Shown here piece by piece: positions 43,721 through 53,700 of a stretch of 64,000 bases of DNA. Position 1 is the first letter of the stretch. Every line of letters begins with the position of its first letter. The stretch is taken from assembly GCA_017303875.1 (NCBI GenBank), contig JAFLBP010000001.1, positions 244,943 to 308,942 of the forward strand, in the 5' to 3' direction. The position numbers and the translations under genes are program-made. The stretch is from Chitinophagales bacterium (GTDB lineage Bacteria; Bacteroidota; Bacteroidia; Chitinophagales; Saprospiraceae). Under the pieces are notes generated by a model, which ran no database searches, had not been told where the DNA came from, and was given only the letters and a program-made list of their open reading frames with translations.

Positions 43721-44906
43721 CATTAAGTGCTTTTCCGACTTTGGTGAAGGCAGCAACCGCCTTTTCGAGGTGTTCGGGTTCGTGGGCGGCAGAAAGTTGC
43801 ACGCGAATACGCGCTTTGCCTTGTGGCACAACCGGATAGAAAAACCCGATAACATAAATGCCTTCGTCGAGCAGGCGGGCGGCAAATTCCTGGGCTAATT
43901 TAGCATCGTACAGCATAATAGGCACAATCGGGTGATCGCCGGGGATGATGTCGAATCCGGCGGCTGTCATGGCATTGCGGAACCATTTTGTATTTTGTTC
44001 CAACTTATCGCGCAGGGCGGTGCTGCTGCTGAGCAGATCCATCACTTTGATAGAAGCCCCTACAATGGAGGGCGCCACAGTGTTTGAAAACAAATAAGGA
44101 CGGGAGCGCTGGCGCAGCATATCCACAATTTCTTTACGAGCAGCTGTAAAACCGCCACTGGCGCCACCGAGCGCCTTGCCGAGTGTGCCGGTAATGATAT
44201 CCACGCGGCCCATAACATTGCGGTATTCATGCGTGCCACGGCCGGTTTTTCCCAAAAAGCCGCTGGCATGGCATTCATCAATACCCACCATGGCATCGTA
44301 TTGCTCGGCCAGATCACAGATTTTATCCAATTGGGCAATAGTGCCGTCCATAGAAAATGCGCCATCAGTAAATATCAGAATACGGCGCACACCGGCCGCA
44401 CGGGCATCCTCCAGACAGGTTTTCAGCGCATCCATATCATTGTGTTTGTAACGGAAACGCTTTGCCTTGCACAGGCGAATACCATCAATGATAGAGGCGT
44501 GATTCAGTTCATCCGAAATAATGGCATCTTCTTCACCGAGTAAGGGCTCAAACAAACCGCCATTGGCATCAAAAGCAGCAGCATACAGGATACAATCTTC
44601 CGTTCCGAGAAAGGCTGAAATTTTGGCCTCCAATTCCTTGTGGATATCCTGCGTACCGCAAATAAAACGCACCGAAGACATGCCATAACCATGGGTACGG
44701 ATGGCTTCAATGGCTGCTTCGATAACATCGGGATGGCTGCTCAGGCCAAGGTAATTGTTGGCACAAAAATTAAGTACCTCCTGTTGCGCCGTGGTGCTGA
44801 TAACCGGCCCCTGAGGTGTGGTGATGATGCGTTCCGATTTGTATAAACCGGCATCGCGGATGCCCTGAAGTTCCTGCTCCAGCGCAGATTCTACTTGCTT
44901 AAACAT
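43710..44906 (-). CDS. kbl: Glycine C-acetyltransferase (2-amino-3-ketobutyrate CoA ligase)
   Basis: This 398-residue PLP enzyme of the alpha-oxoamine synthase family cleaves 2-amino-3-oxobutyrate with CoA to glycine and acetyl-CoA in threonine breakdown. It opens with the family's [17 protein letters not shown] and [19 protein letters not shown] and [16 protein letters not shown] follow. The PLP lysine lies in [14 protein letters not shown]. The length is typical of Kbl (about 398). No threonine dehydrogenase gene is adjacent. The last codons, I-L-stop, lie inside the accD/kbl palindrome. Confidence 0.96.
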
Positions 44907-44927
44907 GGCGTATTTGATTTAGTGGGG

Positions 44928-44935
44928 CAAAAGTA
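44928..44935 (-). promoter_or_regulatory. -7 box of kbl
   Basis: TACTTTTG on the minus strand matches TAnnTTTG, 21 bases upstream of the kbl ATG. Confidence 0.55.
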
Positions 44936-45070
44936 GTGTTTTTTTGATTGTTCGGAGTTTGGAGGTTTGGGGGGCGATTAAACCTTTATTCACAAATGTC
45001 GTCAAAGCAAAAACACCCCATTTGCCGGTTAATTTAAGACACTGATGCAGGATAATGCCCAAAGGCAGGC

Positions 45071-45110
45071 ATTCATCGTTCATCACTCATCGTTCATCGT
45101 TCATCGTTCA
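45071..45110. repeat. Single-arm TTCATCG heptamer tract
   Basis: A run of five heptamers (TTCATCG, TTCATCA, CTCATCG, TTCATCG, TTCATCG) plus TTCA lies in the 5' leader of the DUF1800 gene. It has no inverted partner nearby. The unit is the same family as in the accD/kbl palindrome. Read in frame from an upstream ATG it would give a His/Ser/Phe-rich peptide, which I judge not to be translated. Confidence 0.8.
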
Positions 45111-45123
45111 AAAAATAATCTTT

Positions 45124-46788
45124 ATGGCATCACTCAACCCGCTTCAGGGGGTACTGGGACATCGAAAGGCCGCTCACTTGCTGCGCCGTACTACTTTTCG
45201 ATTTACCAAACCAAAAGTAGATCAACTCAGCGTGCTGACGATTGATCAGGCCCTCGATAACTTGCTGCAAACTTACCCGCTCAAACAAGCGCAACCCCTG
45301 TACACCGATTTTCAGAACAACCCGCCATTGGCGACCAACTATGCCTGGATTAACCCGCCGGGAACTGCGCTACCATCCGGCGTACAGGATTTTATGACGC
45401 GTCGTTTTGTTGTTGCCTGGTGGTTAGATGAGGCCCAAAACGATCCGGGGATAAGCCATAAAATGGCCTTTTTCTTTCATCAATTTAATATCACAACGCT
45501 CAATACCTCTTCCACCAACAGCTTTTTCGACTACCTCGCGCTCATGCGCTGGGGAGGCCTCGGAAATTTTAAAAAGCTGGCCACCAAAATTGTGATGGAT
45601 AACGTGATGTTGCGTTACCTGGATAACACCACCAACAATAAAAATAACCCGAACGAAAATTTCGCCCGCGAATTCCTCGAACTGTTTACCATCGGAAAAG
45701 GCCCGCAGGTAGCGCCCGGCGACTACACCAATTACACCGAAGACGACATCGTGCAGGCCGCCCGGGTATTTACCGGATTTAAAACCCGTATCCAGCGCGA
45801 CCAGATAGACCCCGAAACCAACCTGCCACGCGGAACGGTGCAGTTTGCCCAACACGATACCGGCGCAAAAACCTTCAGCCCGCGCTTCCAAAATACTACC
45901 ATCGCCGGCGCCACCAATGCGGCCGGCATGCTGACGGAATTAGACGCTTTCGTGACGATGGTTTTCAACCAACCCGAAACTGCCAAAAACCTCTGCCGCA
46001 GGCTATACCACTGCTTCGTCAGTCCCAATATCACGGCAGAAATTGAAAACGATATCATCGGCCCGTTATCACAGGTATTGCGCAACAATAATTTTGAAAT
46101 GAAGCCGACGCTGCGCGCCCTGCTGTCGAGCCAACATTTCTTTGACGCCGACGACTCCGACAACAAGGATGAAATACTCGGCGCACTGATCAAATCGCCC
46201 CTCGAACTCGCATTGCAAAGTATCACTTTCTTCGGCATGCCAATTCCCGATCCGCTTACCCAGCAGCAGCAGTTTTACCGGACTTTCTACGGGGCCGCAG
46301 TACAGGATCGGATGATGAGTCCGCAAAACCTGCCGCTTTTCCAGGCCGCCGACGTTGCCGGATACCCGGCTTATTACCAGGAGCCGGATTTCTCCCGTCA
46401 GTGGTTCACTTCCCTGACGATCGTCGGGCGCTACAAAATGCCGGAAATGCTGCTCAGTGGCCGTCAGGTGCTGGGCGCCAATCCTAATGGGCAGATTGGC
46501 TCGCGCATAAATTCGCCCGTCTGGGTACGCGACAGCGGTGTGGTCAGCAACCCCGCCGATCCGGCAGTTTTGGTGAGTGACATCCTGAAATACCTGCTGC
46601 CCGAAGAAGTGGATGCCGATCGCTTCAATTATTTCCTGAATAAAGTTTTCCTTGATGGCCTGCCCGCACAGGACTGGACCTACGAATGGGAAGCATACAT
46701 TAATACCAACGTGGACACCGAAGTCAGACTGGCGCTTGATCGATTCCTGCGCTTAGTGTTGTCTTCGCCGGAGTACCAGACGTTCTAA
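45124..46788 (+). CDS. DUF1800-family protein
   Basis: This 554-residue protein starts MASLNPLQGVLGHRKAAHLLRRTTFRFT, the L-x-x-x-x-A-x-H-L-L-R-R-x-x-F opening of DUF1800. Further family features are M-x-x-F-W-H/F-F-H-Q-F-N-I, MRWGGLGNFKKLATKIVMDNVMLRYLDNTTNNKNNPNENFAREFLELFTIG, and D-I-V-Q-A-A-R-V-F-T-G. The biochemical role is unknown. The family is almost always encoded beside a DUF1501 protein, as here. There is no signal peptide, so it may be exported with its Tat-signal partner; this is inference. An upstream ATG at 45055 would read through the heptamer tract. Confidence 0.9.
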   Translation: MASLNPLQGVLGHRKAAHLLRRTTFRFTKPKVDQLSVLTIDQALDNLLQTYPLKQAQPLYTDFQNNPPLATNYAWINPPGTALPSGVQDFMTRRFVVAWWLDEAQNDPGISHKMAFFFHQFNITTLNTSSTNSFFDYLALMRWGGLGNFKKLATKIVMDNVMLRYLDNTTNNKNNPNENFAREFLELFTIGKGPQVAPGDYTNYTEDDIVQAARVFTGFKTRIQRDQIDPETNLPRGTVQFAQHDTGAKTFSPRFQNTTIAGATNAAGMLTELDAFVTMVFNQPETAKNLCRRLYHCFVSPNITAEIENDIIGPLSQVLRNNNFEMKPTLRALLSSQHFFDADDSDNKDEILGALIKSPLELALQSITFFGMPIPDPLTQQQQFYRTFYGAAVQDRMMSPQNLPLFQAADVAGYPAYYQEPDFSRQWFTSLTIVGRYKMPEMLLSGRQVLGANPNGQIGSRINSPVWVRDSGVVSNPADPAVLVSDILKYLLPEEVDADRFNYFLNKVFLDGLPAQDWTYEWEAYINTNVDTEVRLALDRFLRLVLSSPEYQTF

Positions 46789-46821
46789 ACCGTATTGCTC
46801 ACCATTCAAAGCAAATTCACA

Positions 46822-48468
46822 ATGAAACGCAGAAATTTTCTCAAAATATTTCCCACCCTGGGCGCCTCCACTTTTGTGGTCAACGGTTTTTCCATGCGCC
46901 CCTATGCCAACCAGAAGCTGGCCCAAGTCCTGTCTACCTGCGAAGGCATTGAAGACCGTATTCTGGTGCTCATTCAGCTCAAGGGCGGCAACGACGGTAT
47001 CAACACCATTGTGCCGCTGAACCAATACGACCGCTACACCGTTGTGCGTCCGGCAATTCGGCTGGCGCAGGATAAATTAATCAATCTGGATACCACCTTG
47101 AGTGCAGCGGATCAGGTTGGCCTGCATCCCAGCATGACGCCCTTTAAGGCTATGTATGAAAAAGGCTGGGCAACGCTGCTGCAAGGTGTCGGTTATCAGA
47201 ACATGAACCAGTCGCACTTCAAAGGCACCGACCTATGGCTCTCCGGCGGCGATACAACCGCCGATAATTTTAACATCAAATCGGGCTGGATGGGTCGTTC
47301 CCTGCAAGCCATGTTTCCCGATGTAAAAGGCGAACCAACCGCCAATATGCTGGACCCTTTGGGTATTCAAATCGGCGACGCCAACCCTTCACTGGGCTTC
47401 CATACCGAAACAGAACACCAGAACGTCATCAACCTGACGGGTCAGGATGCGGCGGGCTTTTTCAACCTCGTCAGTACCCTCGGTGGCGAACCCATTGCCA
47501 ATATTCCCGACAGCGAACAGGGCGATCAGCTGGAATATATTATGGGCATTGAGCGAAGCACCAGCCTGTATGCCGAGCGTATTTCGCAGGTTTTTAATGC
47601 AGGCTCCAACAGCGTAAGCACCTACACCAATACTTCGCTGGCCAACCAACTCAAAACCATTGCCCGCATGATTAAAGGCGGCTGTAAAACCAAAATTTAC
47701 CTCTGTCAGCTCGGCGGTTTTGATACCCACGACCAACAGGTAGTGGGCACCGATACTACGACTGGTTCGCACGCCAACCTCCTGAACGATCTCTTTGGTT
47801 CGGTAAAAACCTTCTTCGATGACCTCGAAGGCCTTGGTATTGCCGATCAGGTTATCGGCTGTACTTTCTCCGAATTTGGCCGCTGCGCCATCGAAAACGG
47901 CTCCGATGGCACCGACCACGGTACGCTTGCGCCCATGTTCCTGTTTGGCAAAAACGTAGAAGCCGGCGTGCTGGGTACTAATGTAAACCTCAGCAATCTC
48001 AGCAACGACGGGCAGGTTCAGGGCGTACAACACGACTACCGACAGGTGTTCACCACATTGCTGCAAGACTGGCTTGGCGCCGACAACAACGTACTCCTGG
48101 AGGCCATGTTCGACGGCTACGATAAAATCGGGGCCATCAATGCCAACGCTGTGGTTGATCCGGGTTGCTACTTCGGTACTACCTCCGCTTTCGACCCGAT
48201 CGACAAGCCCCGTGTACTCAACGTATTCCCCAACCCGGCGAGCCTGTCGGTGGAGGTGAGCTACAACAGCAGCATGGGTTTTGATGCCATCCTTAGTTTG
48301 CACAGCCTGGGCGGCAGCCTTGTAACAGCCAACAACCAATGGATACAACCCGGCCTCAATCTATTCCCCGTGGACGTAAGCGGACTGCCGCCCGGCATCT
48401 ACTTTGTACGCATTGAAAACCGGAGCAACGGCCGCGCAGAAGTCTGCAAGCTGAATGTAGTCCGTTAG
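46822..48468 (+). CDS. DUF1501-family protein with twin-arginine signal and T9SS sorting domain
   Basis: This 548-residue protein begins MKRRNFLKIFPTLGASTFVVNGF, a Tat-type signal. The body is DUF1501 (alkaline-phosphatase-like superfamily). It shows LVLIQLKGGNDGINTIVPLNQYDRY, HPSMTPFKAMYEKGWATLLQGVGYQNMNQSHF, LGGFDTHDQQ and TFSEFGRCAIENGSDGTDHGTLAPMFLFG. The last 75 residues (VLNVFPNPASLSVEVSYN... to GLPPGIYFVRIE...KLNVVR) are a T9SS sorting domain. Tat export of a folded protein followed by the type IX system would be needed. It lies 33 nt after the DUF1800 gene. I chose the ATG at 46822 because it begins the RR signal. Confidence 0.9.
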   Translation: MKRRNFLKIFPTLGASTFVVNGFSMRPYANQKLAQVLSTCEGIEDRILVLIQLKGGNDGINTIVPLNQYDRYTVVRPAIRLAQDKLINLDTTLSAADQVGLHPSMTPFKAMYEKGWATLLQGVGYQNMNQSHFKGTDLWLSGGDTTADNFNIKSGWMGRSLQAMFPDVKGEPTANMLDPLGIQIGDANPSLGFHTETEHQNVINLTGQDAAGFFNLVSTLGGEPIANIPDSEQGDQLEYIMGIERSTSLYAERISQVFNAGSNSVSTYTNTSLANQLKTIARMIKGGCKTKIYLCQLGGFDTHDQQVVGTDTTTGSHANLLNDLFGSVKTFFDDLEGLGIADQVIGCTFSEFGRCAIENGSDGTDHGTLAPMFLFGKNVEAGVLGTNVNLSNLSNDGQVQGVQHDYRQVFTTLLQDWLGADNNVLLEAMFDGYDKIGAINANAVVDPGCYFGTTSAFDPIDKPRVLNVFPNPASLSVEVSYNSSMGFDAILSLHSLGGSLVTANNQWIQPGLNLFPVDVSGLPPGIYFVRIENRSNGRAEVCKLNVVR

Positions 48469-48503
48469 GTTTTTCATCGCATTTCTTTCCGACTTTTACA
48501 TAG

Positions 48504-48533
48504 AAGCCGGCGGCACAAGTCGCCGGCTTTCTT
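48504..48533 (+). terminator. Terminator of the DUF1800-DUF1501 operon
   Basis: AAGCCGGCG (48504-48512) pairs with CGCCGGCTT (48521-48529) around GCACAAGT. It is followed by TCTTTGTT, 35 nt after the stop. Confidence 0.85.
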
Positions 48534-48662
48534 TGTTAATTCAAACGCTCGTAGAGTAATGTTAAAATTTTATCGAAAAAAAGCCTCCTCCATGAACTGT
48601 TCATTTGTCCTTTTACGTTTACCGAAGCGTGTTTAATCCACAAAGCCATTTAAATCATAACT

Positions 48663-49775
48663 ATGTTGCGAACAACCATCACCTTTTTTGCCCTGTTTTT
48701 ATCTTTCAGCCTGCTTCAGGCTCAGGCGTATCAGGATTGTGCGGCTGCCAAGGAAATTTGTAAAAAACAATCCTACCGCTTCGACAAAGTCGGCGGAGAA
48801 GGCGCCGACACCAAAGAAGCCGATCTTATTGCCTGTTTCATGAACGGCGCCAACGCCGGCCAGGCCGAGGAGAACTCCACCTGGATCAAGTTTGAAGTAA
48901 AATCGTCGGGTACCCTGACATTTACCATTACCCCCTTAGTTTCTACCCACGACTACGATTTTATCGTATTCAAACTGCCGCCTGACGGCAACTGCGCCTA
49001 TAAACAGATCGTGCGCTGTATGGCTTCCGGCCCGACCTACCGCACCGAACGCGATGGCCCTTGCATGGGCCCGACCGGCTTGCGGGAAGGCGAAACCGAC
49101 ACTTCGGAAGATGCCGGCTGCTCCGATCCTGACGACAATGCCTGGCTCGCGCCCCTGCGCGTAAAAGCGGGCGAGCGCTATGTGATTCTGGCCAGTAATG
49201 TTACGGAAAGCGGTCCGGGCTTCACCCTTAATTTTGGCGGCAGCTGTCAGTTGGGTTGTGAAGAAAAACCAGTGGTTGCCGAGCGCCCGAAACCCAAACC
49301 CAAGGTCACACCACCGCCTGTAGCTGAAAAACCGGCCGAAAAACCAGTGGCTGAAAAACCGGCGCCAGCCAAAGAACCTGAAGTGGTTGTAGAAGTGCCG
49401 CCTTCTCCTAAAAAGGAAAAAACAGATGTGCTGGAGGGCCGTAAAACGACCGTCAAAGAGGAAGTTAAAGTTAAAAAACGCGAAATTATCCTTACCCTCC
49501 GCGATAACCAGGTGGAAGACGGCGACGTTGTATCCGTTTTTGTCGACGATCAGAAAGTACTTAAAGATATTGCCCTGAAAACCACTGCGCGCCAGTTCAA
49601 ACTGACCTTGCCCCAAGGTAAAAACGAGTTTCAAATAACAGTATTTGCTGAAAGCTTCGGGCGCCGCGAACCGAATACCGCCACTGTCACCATTTTTGAT
49701 GGCGTCAATACGCAAAAAATTGACCTCGAAGCAGGCCGGAAAGCCCAGGAAAGCGTCAAGGTTATTGTAGAGTAA
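48663..49775 (+). CDS. Secreted protein with Cys-rich domain, charged Pro linker and C-terminal beta domain
   Basis: This 370-residue protein has a signal peptide (MLRTTITFFALFLSFSLLQAQA). Residues about 25-200 have an AYQDCAAAKEIC opening and a jelly-roll-like beta-domain with several Cys, WIKFEVKSSGTLTFTITPLVSTHDYDFIVF. This resembles pre-peptidase C-terminal-type domains in Bacteroidota surface proteins. A low-complexity linker (about 205-275) is rich in Pro, Lys, Glu and Val (EKPAEKPVAEKPAPAKEPEVV). The final 95 residues are beta-rich, REIILTLRDNQVEDGDVVSVFVDD. The linker could cross the wall or mediate complex formation. No catalytic residues recognised. Confidence 0.7.
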   Translation: MLRTTITFFALFLSFSLLQAQAYQDCAAAKEICKKQSYRFDKVGGEGADTKEADLIACFMNGANAGQAEENSTWIKFEVKSSGTLTFTITPLVSTHDYDFIVFKLPPDGNCAYKQIVRCMASGPTYRTERDGPCMGPTGLREGETDTSEDAGCSDPDDNAWLAPLRVKAGERYVILASNVTESGPGFTLNFGGSCQLGCEEKPVVAERPKPKPKVTPPPVAEKPAEKPVAEKPAPAKEPEVVVEVPPSPKKEKTDVLEGRKTTVKEEVKVKKREIILTLRDNQVEDGDVVSVFVDDQKVLKDIALKTTARQFKLTLPQGKNEFQITVFAESFGRREPNTATVTIFDGVNTQKIDLEAGRKAQESVKVIVE

Positions 49776-49778
49776 AGT

Positions 49779-49881
49779 ACCGGGTTTAGAGGTTCGGGGT
49801 TTAGAGGTTCTTGGCGTCACAGGCGTAGCCTGACTGCCAAATCCGAACCCCGAACCCTGAACCTCCAAACCCCGAACCTTA
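49779..49881. repeat. GGTTCGG-type foldback element between convergent genes
   Basis: The left arm repeats GGGTTTAGAGGTTC twice (period 15). The right arm, read on the minus strand, is heptamers GGTTCGG, GGTTTGG, AGGTTCA, GGGTTCG. The centre is a second, GC-rich hairpin, TGGCGTCACAGGC / GCCTGACTGCCA (49812-49839). The right end includes the prmA stop (49879-49881); the left end starts 4 nt after the other gene's stop. Confidence 0.85.
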
Positions 49882-50712
49882 GTTTTTCTCGTACAGGATG
49901 CAGAGCCAGTCGCCTTTTCGGGTTTGATTAGTTTTACGGAAGCCGACAGCTGCGGCGGCTTCATCTACTACGGTTTCATCGGAAAATAAAATACCGGAAG
50001 CCATTAGCCAGCCACCGGGTTTACAAATTTCCGACAACCGGGGCAATGAAGGCAAAATAATATGCCGATTGATATTGGCAAAGATACCGTCAAACGAATC
50101 GCCCTGTACATCCGACAAAATGCCGCAACGCGCTGTAATTTGCCCGGAAACATCATTAATCCGGCTATTTTCCAGGGTATTTTCGTAAGATTCTGATTCA
50201 ATATCCACCGCTTCAATATTGTCGGCGCCAAGCATAGCTGCCAAAATGGCTAAAATACCCGTTCCACAACCGTAATCCAGCAGGTTTTTTCCCTTTAAAT
50301 CCAGATTTTCCATTGCCGCCATACATTGCCAGGTCGTTTCATGGTGGCCGGTTCCGAATGCCATTTTCGGATTGATCACCATTTCATACCGTACACCGGG
50401 AATCGGCGCGTGAAAATCGGCGCGCACCGCACAAAAATCGTTCACCACCACTGGCTGAAAATTGGATTCCCAGATTTCATTCCAGTTTTGCGAAGGATGA
50501 AAGGTAGCTGTCCAGGTAAACGCAAACTGTTCCTTCAGATCGTTCAACAAAATTTCAGCACGTGCCTGTGCATCCTCTTCCCGCGCAGGGAGATAGGCCC
50601 TCAAGCCGTTTTCCGTCTCTTCGAAGGTGTCAAATTCGCCTTCTGAAAGGTAAGCCACCAACACATCCGAGAGTTCCGGTGCAATTTCAATGTCGTATTG
50701 CCAGTAATTCAT
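49879..50712 (-). CDS. prmA: Ribosomal protein L11 methyltransferase
   Basis: This 277-residue SAM-dependent enzyme methylates ribosomal protein L11. It has the PrmA N-terminal substrate domain and the linker region PKMAFGTGHHETTWQCMAAME. The SAM motif is LLDYGCGTGILAILAAMLGADNIEAVDIE, with D-G-I-F-A-N-I-N-R following, where N-I-N stands at the catalytic motif N-I-(L/N). C-terminal G-D-W-L-C-I-L is typical. The gene ends inside the GGTTCGG-type repeat. Confidence 0.94.
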   Translation of the reverse strand: MNYWQYDIEIAPELSDVLVAYLSEGEFDTFEETENGLRAYLPAREEDAQARAEILLNDLKEQFAFTWTATFHPSQNWNEIWESNFQPVVVNDFCAVRADFHAPIPGVRYEMVINPKMAFGTGHHETTWQCMAAMENLDLKGKNLLDYGCGTGILAILAAMLGADNIEAVDIESESYENTLENSRINDVSGQITARCGILSDVQGDSFDGIFANINRHIILPSLPRLSEICKPGGWLMASGILFSDETVVDEAAAAVGFRKTNQTRKGDWLCILYEKN

Positions 50713-50742
50713 TTTTCAAAATTCCACTTCGGCGATGCGAAG

Positions 50743-53700
50743 CTATTCAAGAATTAACACGCCCGCTTCCGAAAGTGCCGTGTTTTGTGTGTTATTCACT
50801 TTGTACGTATAGGTGCCGCCAGGCAAATCGCGCAAACTGATTTTCATTTCCCGTTCAAACGACTCCTGAAGTACTAGTTTGCCATCCAACGTATACAAAT
50901 TGAACGTACACGCACCTGCCCACGAGCACTGAACTGTAACTGTTTCCTTTCGCTGTGCCGGCACCGGGAATACCCGCACCTTACCCTTGCCAGGCAATTG
51001 TGCAACGCGCACATCCGAGTAGCGGCCGTTGCCGTCCTGATCTACCATATGCAAACGATAGTAATACAATTGTCCGGCCTGCACATTTTTATCCTCAAAA
51101 GTATAATCAGAAGGCTTGTTGAGGTTATTGGCGATGGTACGGCTCAAAAACTCAAAGCGTTGTCCGTCTACCGAACGCTGTACATCAAAATGGGCAACAT
51201 TTTTTTCCAATTGGGTTTTCCATTGTACCAAAATGCTATTCGATAAAGCTTTTGCCTGAAAATCAAGCAGTTCCAGCGGCAACGCAGGACGGTTATCGCC
51301 AATAACAAACTGGCTGAAATCTGTAATCGTCAGGCCGGTGCTAAAGGTAATGGAACCCGTACCGTTGCCATTGGCCGTCACGATGTCTGCATTATCAAGC
51401 GCTCCGCTCCAGGTAGGCCCGTCATCATTGGAGCCGCGTTTGTACAGGGTAAACAAAGCAGGCGCTGCCTCGTCGGCGCTCGTCAGTCCGGGCAAACTGC
51501 CGAATTTCATGCCGGAAAGCGCACTGAAAGGTGTTGTGCCGTAATTGCGCACAATCCAGTACCAGTTATTGGCAATCGTTGTGGGTACCGGCTTTTCATC
51601 GGGGGCTGTGTGCAGTCGATACGCTACAAGCTCCCCGTTTGGATAGGTGCCGGATGCAGGAAATGTCAGTGTCAGGTTGGAACCCGGGAAGGTGTAATCG
51701 CCCCCGGCGCTCACATTCAGACGGGAAGAAAAACCGCCTGCAAATGGCCCGGTGGAAACGATACGGCCGGTTTGTGGAGGCGTATTACCCACAATACTGC
51801 CGTGATGGCTTTTCGATCGGTCAATCAGAATATCGCCGCTTTCGGAAGATGTGAGGTTAAATTGATAATACGACAGCAAGGTATTGTCGTTGGCAGGAAT
51901 ACGCGTCAGGTGCATCAGCTCACGAATTTCCGCCTGCGACATGGCTTTGTTGTAAATACAAACTTCATCCATGCTGCCCTTAAAGGTTCGGGCGGTGTTG
52001 CTGCGATCGCGCCCAATCCGGAAATCAGTACTGAACGTAACCGCAGGATGTGTGTACGTACCACTGCGGGTATACGGCACACCATTGAGGTAAATGGTTG
52101 CAGCTGTGGGTGTTATCACTAAGGCCACATGCGTCCAAACGTCTGTTTGCACCACAGGTCCGCCACTCCAGTTATACGTACCGGCGTTATCGTTCCAGTG
52201 GTATCCAAGGCGATTGCTGCCGTTGTAATAGTTCAGGCCACAGGCGCCACCGCTGCCGGAAAAGATCACCCCGGCGCCTGAGGCTTGCGTCCCATTAGGT
52301 TTGATCCAGCACGACAAGGTCAGGTTGTTGGTGGTAACGCCCAAGGCTGGCATCAGCCCATACTGAGCCGTCGTTTCCAGGCGTAAAGCCTGCCCGGGTA
52401 ACGTATCCGGATTGCAGCCACTGCCGGCAGGAAGGTTGAAAAAGCCTTCAATGGTGCGGGTGCTGGTACCATTGTCGTCAGTCACGGTAAGCGTGACCGT
52501 GTAGGTTCCTTCATTACCAAGGCTCACGCGCGGATTGCGGATGTTGGTGGCGCTGATCCACTGTGGTGCCGGGCTAATATTCCAGGCATAGGTGGCATTC
52601 CCATTCACCACAGAGTAACTTTCCAATTGAAGCGTATCACGGGCACAGAGTGGGTTGCCCCTGTCGGCCATGGGTTGAACCAATGTAGCAGAAGGTTCGT
52701 ACAGATCGCTTTGCCAGATGCCGTTGACGGATGCCATGCGCAGTTTTTGGCCTTTATAAAATATTTTCGCCCGTACAATTTCCGAATTCAGGTGTGTGGG
52801 CAAACCAGCAGTGTAGTCTGTCCAGTTGTTTAAGGTTTCGTTTTTATAAAACACTTTACCGCTGCTGCCGAACAGGTAAATGCCGCCATTGGTGCCCAGT
52901 TGATGTACCATATCTGCCAGCGAAACATTATCAAGGGCGCTTGTTGTAATATTGGTCCAGCTGGCGCCTCCATCTACTGATTTGAAAATTTTATTGCCAT
53001 TGCTGCCGGTTCTGAAACACCACCAGAGTGTGTTGGCATCGGTGCCGCTGACGGCCACCGTGGAGATGCGTCGCTGACTGGCGGAAGGGCCGCTTGGGTT
53101 GCCGGTTTGCGTCCAGTTGGCGCCTCCATCCACTGATTTCCAAAGCTCGCCGCTGCTGCTGCGCTGAACCGTACAATAAATGACATCCGGATTGCTGCGG
53201 CTGACTTCAATGTGTAAAACTTTGGCCGCTGCATCAACGTGCGTGAATTTGGCGGTAAACGTCGCGCCGTTATCGGTAGTTTTCCAAAGAATATTGGCAT
53301 TCCCGATATAATAGGTATTGTAAAAACGCGGATCCCACTCCTGCTCGCTCCATTCCATGTTGGTAAATGCTTCATTTGGCCATTTACTCACAGAAAATGT
53401 GGTAAAGTTCTGATTAAAGGCAGCGGGCAAGATACGGCCTCCCAAATCTGAAAAATATACCATCCGATTATTTCCCGGATTGACATAGCCCGTGGCCTGC
53501 TCACCTCCGCCCATGCGCAAATAATCGCCGGTTGGGAAGTTTTCATGCCAGGCGGTGTTACCATTGTGGTAACGACCACCAACCACCACATCTTCGTTCC
53601 ATCCCACATCAAACCCCCAGAAATGGGTGCCTGTCAGGCCGTTTATACGAGGGGTAAAATTAGCCGTAGAAGTATAAAAATCATTTGAATAATTGATGCC

